Assembly (NCBI GenBank): GCA_019022495.1
Contig: JAFEKR010000003.1
Coordinates: forward strand, 1,364,001-1,428,000
From: Epichloe hybrida
Lineage: Eukaryota; Ascomycota; Sordariomycetes; Hypocreales; Clavicipitaceae
Direction of reading: 5' to 3'
Length of the DNA: 64,000 nucleotides
Positions 57,200 to 64,000 of the stretch are shown one piece after another. The notes under the pieces are model-generated. The model saw only the letters and a list, made by a program, of their open reading frames with translations. It did no database searches and had not been told where the DNA came from. The translations under genes and the position numbers were made by a program. Within the stretch, counting starts at the first letter, position 1, and each line of letters starts with the position of its first letter.

Positions 57200-58700
57200 C
57201 ATCCAAGCCTAGGTTCTAGATCTCCCCTTATTACGTCTTTGCAAGAAGATATATTACCTCGTTTTCTAACCTTATTAATTTAATCCCCTACACTTAAGGA
57301 ATTTAGCAAGACTAAATAGTTCCCTATAATAAATATTTCTCCTCTACTAATAATATTATATAATATAGGAGGGATAACCTTCTCTAGTTACCCTAAAGAT
57401 AGACTAGCCTAAGACTACGTAAATTACTATATAGCTATAGTAATAATAGCTTGAATCCCTAAATACACTAAAACCCTAGCATATTATAACTTTACTTAGG
57501 GCCTAAGAGGAAAAGCTATAACTTAGTATAAAGATTTAGATACTAAAGAGAGGAAATAGAATATTCTTAAAGATAAGTTTATAGAAAAATTTAAGAAACT
57601 AAATTCTCTCCTAGAAGTAGCTGCCTAATAGGAATTATATTATTTTACTAGGGAACCTAGAGAGATATTAAACGCTTATATTTAAAGAGTAGAATGTTTA
57701 GTATTAAAAGTAGGATTAAATATAAGATGTGTTCTTCTTACTAACTTCCTATCCCATATAGTAAATAAGGAGGTGGATAAACACCTACAAGAAAGAGTAG
57801 TAAACTATTTATTTATAATAGAAAAATAGGGTTACGGATTAGCTTTAAAAGATCTCATAATATTAGAACTTAAAGTTATTCTATATAATTGTTGCTCATT
57901 AGCTTCTAAGAAACTCTTGCATTTTAGTAATAATCCTAGAACAGTGGATTATTTAGACCCAATTTATATATAAATAGAAGAATAAGCTAAGAGGGATAAG
58001 TTAGCTACTAAAGCCTAGATAAAAAGGGATAAGTAAATAGCTAAACTTATTTGCTAACTTAAAGCATTTTAAGCATAGGCTATAGGAGAATCATCTAAGC
58101 TATATAGATAATCTAGATAAGGAAGATACATAAATAATAATTCTCCCTAGTTACCTAGGAAATTCATAATAACTTCTAGAGTTAGATAAGGAGAACTATA
58201 GTAAGATATAGATTTCTTCTAGTGTTTCTTATATAGGGAATAGGGACATATAGGGTATAACTATTTATAAAAAGACATATACCTAATAGATAAGTTTAAG
58301 AAGCGTTAAGTACATTAGAATAATAAAAGTTTATAGATAAGGTAAGAAAGACAATAGGAGTTAGATAACTTAAGCTAATCTAACTTTATTAAAGGTTTAG
58401 AAAGGGAAACAATCCTGCCACTAGGTTTTATTCTAACCTAGGGGTTTTTATTACTTAACACCTCTATACTAAGCTACCAACCCCCGAGTTATGTCTAGGA
58501 GGAAAATAAGGTGGATTTTACCTATACTATAACTCCTACTAAGGTAAAGGGGAAGTCTATAAAACCTATATAAACATAAGGACTAGCAAGAAAGATTATA
58601 AAACAAGCTAATAAGCCTAGCATTATCCTGGATAAACAAGCTTAACAGAGAGTTAAGGAAATTCTAGATATAGAAGACGCAGGATAAACTCTAACCTAGC
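57200..58700 (+). pseudogene. G3 gag, RIP-mutated
   Basis: A gag-like frame with stops. The zinc-knuckle remnant at 58,223-58,264 reads C-F-L-Y-R-E-stop-G-H-I-G-Y-N-Y, i.e. CX2CX4HX4C with the second and last Cys turned to Tyr and a Gln to a stop. Limits are approximate. Confidence 0.65.
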
Positions 58701-58979
58701 CTTCCTTAGACATAATAGGTCCTGTCTGAGAAATAACTCTAGAAGAATTTAAAAGGCTATTACTTACTCTAAGACCTCACTTAGACAGACTTATAAGTCC
58801 TTCCTAGGTTCTATTAGTCTTAAATTCGCCTAGAGATATACTAATAAAAAATATAAAAGTAAAAGAAAATCCCCCCTAGAAACAAAGATTAGAATTAGAG
58901 AAAATCTAAGCAACTAAGGAATATTACATTCCTTTATTTAATCTAGGATAATACCTTAGGAATATAATAGTTTCTATAA

Positions 58980-60470
58980 GTATTCTCTAGCTACTTTAGC
59001 TTACTCTAATTATCTAATAATAGTTAAGTTATCTTATATAGTATTAAAAAAAGATAAAGAGTAAGGGGGTAAAATCCATAATCACAAATCTAATTAAACT
59101 ATTTAAAGAAGCTATCTAGCTAACCTTCTAGTCTAATATAATAATTAGGTTAGTAAACGCAATTATTACTTAGAATAACGTTGCAAAACCTGATGGAGAT
59201 GTAGTAATAACATTAGGGTATATTACCACGTATGTTAAGGGACACTAATATAACTTAGTCTTAATTAATAGAGAATCTAGCGTAAAACTAGTAAGCAAAA
59301 GCTACCTAGCCTAATATAAATTCCTAGTAGTTTAACTTTATAAGAGAAAGTATATTTAAATAGCAAATAATACTAAATATCTAATTACCCTATGCTTTTA
59401 CCTATAGGTTATTATAGGAGGGATCCTAGCTCTAGTAAAGTTTTATATTATACTAGTTTAGTAAGACTAGGATATATTATTAAGTAAAGTCTAGCTAAGA
59501 AGGATAGAAGCTATAGAATATTATGCTAATAACAAACTAGTTATTAAGGGAGCAAATAAAGTAACTTAGACTCTACTAATTTACCTATGCCTAGACCTAT
59601 TTTATAGACCTAACAAATAAGGTTAACTTCCTAAGAGAACTAGACCTAAGGAACCTATAGAGTTTGTAGAAGATAATTAAGAGATTTTAGAAGAAGTAAA
59701 GGAGATCTTAAGAGGAATAAACATATAAATTCGCAAATAAACTAATAAGGTAGCTTTAAAAAAATAAGGACTATAGATAATATTACTAGCAATTATTCAT
59801 AGGGGTCGCTAATTAATCTAGAACTACTAGTTAGGGATAAAGAAATAAGCTCTAAATAAAAGATAAGCAAAACTTAGATATAACACATATATTAGGAGGA
59901 CGGATTATTAGAAGATTATATTACTAAAACTAGAAATAAAGAAGTATTAGCTTAGATAAAGAAAGAAGAATAGGAAGTATTTATAAATAGTAAGAAAACA
60001 GAAATTAAAATAGAAAGAATAATTATAAGTATTACTAAGTTAGATAATTTAGAAGAGAATAGCATTATACTTAAAATAGAGAACTAAACTATATTAAGGT
60101 AATGTAAATTAACTTTAATTAATAGCGCTATAGTCCTATAGAAACTAATTTAGACTTTTAAAATAAATAGCTTTACTAATAAGATTACTAATAAGATAGA
60201 AATAAAACTACTTACCTCCTACTTCTCTAAACTAATACCTATAGGATAAATACCTAAGAAATAGAGAATTACCTAGAGTTAACTTAAATAAAGGGAGAAG
60301 GCTTAGAAAAGAGAGTAAAGTAAAAACACTACTTATAGTGTTATAAAGCTTAAATAGCTAAACTAAATAGAGGAAGAACTTAAAGAGAATAAAATAACCT
60401 CTAACCTAATAGAAGATAAGGAAATAAAACTATTAGACCTCCTAGAAATACTTATAGGATTAGCTTAACT
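58980..60470 (+). pseudogene. G3 protease region, RIP-mutated
   Basis: Near 59,256-59,310 the frame reads LVLINRESSVKLVSKSYL, where LIDGGSS-type protease sequence is expected; D to N and G to R/E are G to A changes. A following YIQIANNTKYLITLCF and LLSKVQLRRIEA fit a retroviral-type aspartic protease. Charged sequence follows to about 60,470. Confidence 0.6.
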
Positions 60471-60521
60471 ACCCTAGTAAGATAAGTATAATCTAAATAC
60501 TAATAGACACTAGAGAGACCT

Positions 60522-60958
60522 AATTTATATAGGAAAATAGAAAATTAAGGGGTTTACCTAGGGAAATAAAAAACCTTATATAAATAGCTAGATTAAAGTT
60601 TTACCTTAGAAAACATTAGATAGGTTACTATATTCTAAGGACTTAGCTATAGAGTAAGTAGCTAAATGCGCCCTAGACACGCTAGGACATGCGTATATAT
60701 TAATTTATATATAAAGTTAGAAAATTAAGGGGTCCCCCTTAGAAATCAGAAATCCTTATATAAATAAGAAGTAGTAAGGCTTAGTAAAGGAAACTAGCGC
60801 TAGTAGGCGTTATGTTATAGACTTAGCTAATTTAGCTTTACTAGGAAAGCGTGCACTAGGTGCATAGGATATAGTAAGATAAACTAGTAAGTTAATTTAT
60901 ATAGGAAATTAGGAAATTAAGGGCTACCCCTTAAGATTCTAAAATCTTTATATAAATT
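60522..60958. repeat. three hairpins of about 65 bp spaced about 185 bp apart, inside G3
   Basis: Hairpins at 60,522-60,585, 60,702-60,765 and 60,894-60,958. Each starts AATTTATATA, has AAATTAAGGG on the left arm, a C-rich turn (GGGGTCCCCC in the middle one) and ends TATATAAAT. They are similar to each other but the spacers are not. They lie between the protease and RT regions. Confidence 0.8.
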
Positions 60959-61079
60959 ATCTATTATTTGCCTTACCCCCTAAAACTATTATTTTATGGT
61001 TTAAGAATTTATATATAACACTAGGAAGCTATGTAGGAGATAATAACTAGAGAATAATAATTATATAATTATATTACAC

Positions 61080-62600
61080 TTTTAAAGACTGCTTTATTTT
61101 AAAGCTTAAAGATATACGCACTACTAATCTTATTTAGCATTATATTAACCTAATCCTAGGAGCAAAGCCTAGTAAATATAAATAATATAAGTATTCTACT
61201 ACTTATTAAGGTTTCTTAAAACAGGTTTTCCTAGTAATAGAGAGGGCAGGAATTATTATCTATAGTAACTCTAAATAGGTTACACTAATAATTTTTACTC
61301 TAAAACCTAGATAGAAGGTTTTCTAAGTAGTTCATAACTATAGAGATATAAATAGTAAAATAATTAAACTAGGTTATCTATATTATAATATAGAGGCTAA
61401 TCTAGATTTAATTCATTATAGTTACTCTTAGATTCTATCGTAAACTAATGCTTTAAACGGATTTTAGGCTATTAGTATTTATTTACCTAATAAATATAAA
61501 TTAGCTTTTACTAGGCTAAATAGAATATATTATTATAATAATATAGCATAAGGATTAAAGGGCTTACTAGTAACTTACACTAGATTTAGAGACCTAACTT
61601 TTAGACACCTCTTTTTCTAGGATAGTACTAAGAGTGAATTAATTCTAGGATATATAGAAGATTTACACACTTCCTTTTCTATTTATATTAATAATTATTA
61701 CTTAGGCTTAGAAATATAGGAAAACTATTTTAATTTCCTCTAGAAAAGGTACTTTCTAAGAGTTACCTAGGCTTTAATTAGGTTAAGTAAATATAAAACT
61801 ACCTTATTTACTTCTAAAGTTAAATATATTAGATATTCCTTAAAAGGTAGAAAGATATAACTAGCTTAAAAACATTATAACTAATTTACTATCCTAGCTA
61901 AATAATTTAAAGACTAACTACCCTAATCCTAGGATAAAGTACTTATACTTATTTACCTAACTTTATTCCTATAAAAATTTATACTAGGAAAATCTAACTT
62001 AGTAGTTACTATTAAGAAAGCTTTCTTTTATAAAAAACCAAAAATAATAAAGATAGGAAAACCCTTTATCTAGAGAGAAAAGGTATTAAGAGAAAAACCT
62101 AAGTAAACACTAGAAGCTTAATAAGTAATATAGAAAATATATAAAAGTATCTAAGAGAACGCTATATTTAGCGCTAGACTAGGATTATAGTTTTATATAG
62201 CTATAGACGCATTAGATACTAGAATAGGAGAAGTGTTATTTTAGATAGAAGATATAGAACTAGGAACTAGTGTTATAGATATAAACTTTCTAAAAGTACG
62301 AATTATTATATAAATATTATATTAGCTAGGAGATGCTAAGAAATAATACTCTATACTAGAAAAAGAGATACTTATAATTATAGTAAGACTAAAAGAAACA
62401 AGATAGTTACTTAACTATTTACTATACTTATTAAAAGTCTATATAAATTATAAGGGTATTATTAATTTAATAGTAAATATATCCGAAGTCTATAGGAAGG
62501 TAGCCTACTAGGTAGATATACTCTAAGAATTAAATGTAAAATATATTTATTACCTAAATACCACAAAGATTATGAAGATCACGGATAGAATATTACGAAT
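61080..62600 (+). pseudogene. G3 reverse transcriptase/RNase H, RIP-mutated
   Basis: Readable blocks: INPIPGAKPSKYKQYKYSA, VHNYRDINSKIIKPGY (cf. VVDYRGVN), then YIEDLHTSFSIYINNYYLGL, the FVDD-equivalent region at about 61,650, and FYIAIDALDTRIGEVLFQIE for RNase H at about 62,200. This is the gypsy subtype common in Sordariomycete genomes. Many stops. Confidence 0.7.
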
Positions 62601-63936
62601 GCCAGATCATCTAAGATTAGATCTAATCTTAGTGAATAGAAGAATAGGAGTCGATGTTACGCTAGCTATAGGAGACTAACTAATCTTAGTTTTAATAAAC
62701 ATAACTTTAATTCTACTAGAGGGTAGAAGTTTAGATAAAGATATAATAGAGAAGTTATACTAAGGACTTCTTAAATAGTTTAAGTTAATATAGTACGGAG
62801 AAATCCTATTAGCTATAGTTTTTAAATACTAAACTATCCTAAATAAATAACATAAACTTATTTAGCGTTAATCCTTAAAGTATTGAATTTTTAATTAGAC
62901 TTTATATTATTTAAAATCTAATAAATTATTAGTAGAATATATATTATTTACTAGAGTACCTAAGAAGTTACAAGAAGCCTATAATACTAGAGGGTATTTT
63001 AGGATAGTAATTATAATATATAAACTTTATAGGAAGTATTTTTAGCTAGACTAAAGCAAAGATATAAAATTATATTATTACTTATACCTAGTATGTTAAC
63101 AAACTAGAACACAAGTTCCTTAGATAGATCCTAAGATTATTATAGTATAAGAACCTAATATTTTAAGCGGCCTTAGAGAAATATAAAACTATAGTAATAT
63201 ATAGACTAGTTTTATACCTATCTTTAATAGGATTAGCTAAATAAAATATAAGACTTATTAAAGGATAGCTAATAAAATAGGCTATAAAGAGAGATAGAAT
63301 TTCTTTAGACTCCTAGAACTAAGCTATCCTAAGTATTATAGTAGTTATTAATAATTAGTATATATTAAGCGTTAGGATAAGTCTAGTAATATTAATAATT
63401 AGATTTAAACTATTCATAAAATATTTAGAAGTAAAAGAACTTAAAATCTTAGAATTAGAAAATCTAGAGATAGATAATTTAGAACTGCTTTAAGAAACTA
63501 ATTTATAAAACCTAGATTCATAAAAGAAGCAGAGAGAGTTAGTTTAGATATAGAAAGTAAATAATTAGGATAATATTATAAAACCTAGATAAAGCTTTAA
63601 GGTAGGAAATCTTATATAAGAAAAGATAAATAAAGAGAATAAGTTAAAAAGGAAGTTTTATAAGACCTAGGGAAAGCTATTAAAGGTTATCTAAAAGGTA
63701 TCTTTAGTAATATATAAGATTAAACTATTAGAAGGTAGGATAGTAAGAAAAATCCACCTAGATAACTTAAAACTATACATCCTATAATTAAAGAAACTTT
63801 AACTATCTAGATTAAACACATAGGATCTAGCGGAATAGGGAACTAAGGATTATATAGATCTAGAGAAGGATAAAGTATTATAATAGAAGTTTTAGGTGTT
63901 AGGGTTAATACTAATAGAATATCCCCCCTAGCCTAT
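62600..63936 (+). pseudogene. G3 integrase-side remainder of pol, RIP-mutated
   Basis: After a PDHLRLDLILVNRRIGVDV block the frame continues with integrase-side sequence I cannot assign motif by motif, then a lysine-rich end and NPPRQLKT near 63,750. It ends before the right LTR. Confidence 0.45.
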
Positions 63937-64000
63937 TAAGTAGGGAAATGGCTTATATAATAAAAGGTAAATTAGGGTAGTAGTAATTATAGGGCGACCA
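63937..64000 (+). repeat. G3 3' LTR start (cut by the window edge)
   Basis: TAAGTAGGGAAATGGC is the RIP form of the left LTR start. Confidence 0.75.

Larger units (their letters stand above)
55425..64000 (+). mobile_element. G3: Ty3/gypsy element, over 8.5 kb, runs off the right edge
   Basis: A 64 bp match between 55,425-55,488 and 63,937-64,000 marks the two LTR starts. All seven differences are G to A or C to T. In between, on the plus strand, are gag, protease, RT and further pol in the normal gypsy order, all with RIP stops. The leader before gag (to about 57,050) shows nothing recognised. The end of the left LTR cannot be placed because the right one is cut off. Confidence 0.85.

Overview
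The window looks like a chromosome segment of a filamentous ascomycete, most likely a Sordariomycete (perhaps Hypocreales). Three things point there. The genes carry short spliceosomal introns of 60-115 bp. The products are typical of the group: BLI-3, Erg6, Slt11, Mzm1, zuotin, FunK1, a secreted GH47 mannosidase and a Dal5-type MFS transporter. The rest is AT-rich DNA whose retrotransposons are full of TAA/TAG codons and G:C to A:T changes, the mark of repeat-induced point mutation (RIP). The two sequence types meet abruptly at about 37.3 kb and at 55,425.

Positions 1-33,147 are a nest of LTR elements that can be ordered by interruption. A Ty3/gypsy family with a 202 bp LTR (called G2 here) is present three times: copy B (+, 24,172-33,147), copy C (-, 12,610-24,171) and copy A (+, 2,446-12,609). 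C interrupts B, A interrupts C, a Copia element (Y, -, 1-2,445) interrupts A, and a 603 bp TRIM (939-1,541) interrupts the gag of Y. A second gypsy family with a chromodomain (G1, 7.2 kb, 219 bp LTRs) sits inside A (4,769-11,994) and inside C (12,753-19,992). An internally deleted Copia (Z, 28,946-32,466) sits inside B and itself holds a hAT-type MITE (31,562-31,971). Perfect 5 bp target duplications flank the TRIM, both G1 copies and Z, and an 8 bp duplication flanks the MITE. Empty sites for the G1 copies and Z can be read in sister G2 copies.

Positions 33,148-37,300 hold older debris: a 1.45 kb imperfect palindrome with a TGTAGT-rich core, a hexanucleotide microsatellite, a 109 bp insert between 16 bp direct repeats, a 10 bp tandem array, a MITE relic, one Copia LTR and a RIP-decayed gene with 18-residue repeats.

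Positions 37,300-55,424 are a normal gene island: MFS transporter (+), cysteine-repeat GPI-type wall protein (-), GH47 alpha-1,2-mannosidase (+), tRNA-Pro(AGG) with intron, FunK1 kinase relic (+), bli-3 (-), erg6 (-), slt11 (+), mzm1 (-), zuo1 (+) and a small GATA factor (+). erg6/slt11 and mzm1/zuo1 are divergent pairs and slt11/mzm1 converge. These are unlinked housekeeping, wall and secretion functions; I see no metabolic cluster.

Positions 55,425-64,000 are one RIP-mutated gypsy element (G3, +, over 8.5 kb) whose 3' LTR runs off the window.

The most unusual features are the nearly unmutated TRIM with an apparent self-priming site, the same priming design in G1 and probably G2, the layered nest, and three regularly spaced hairpins inside G3.
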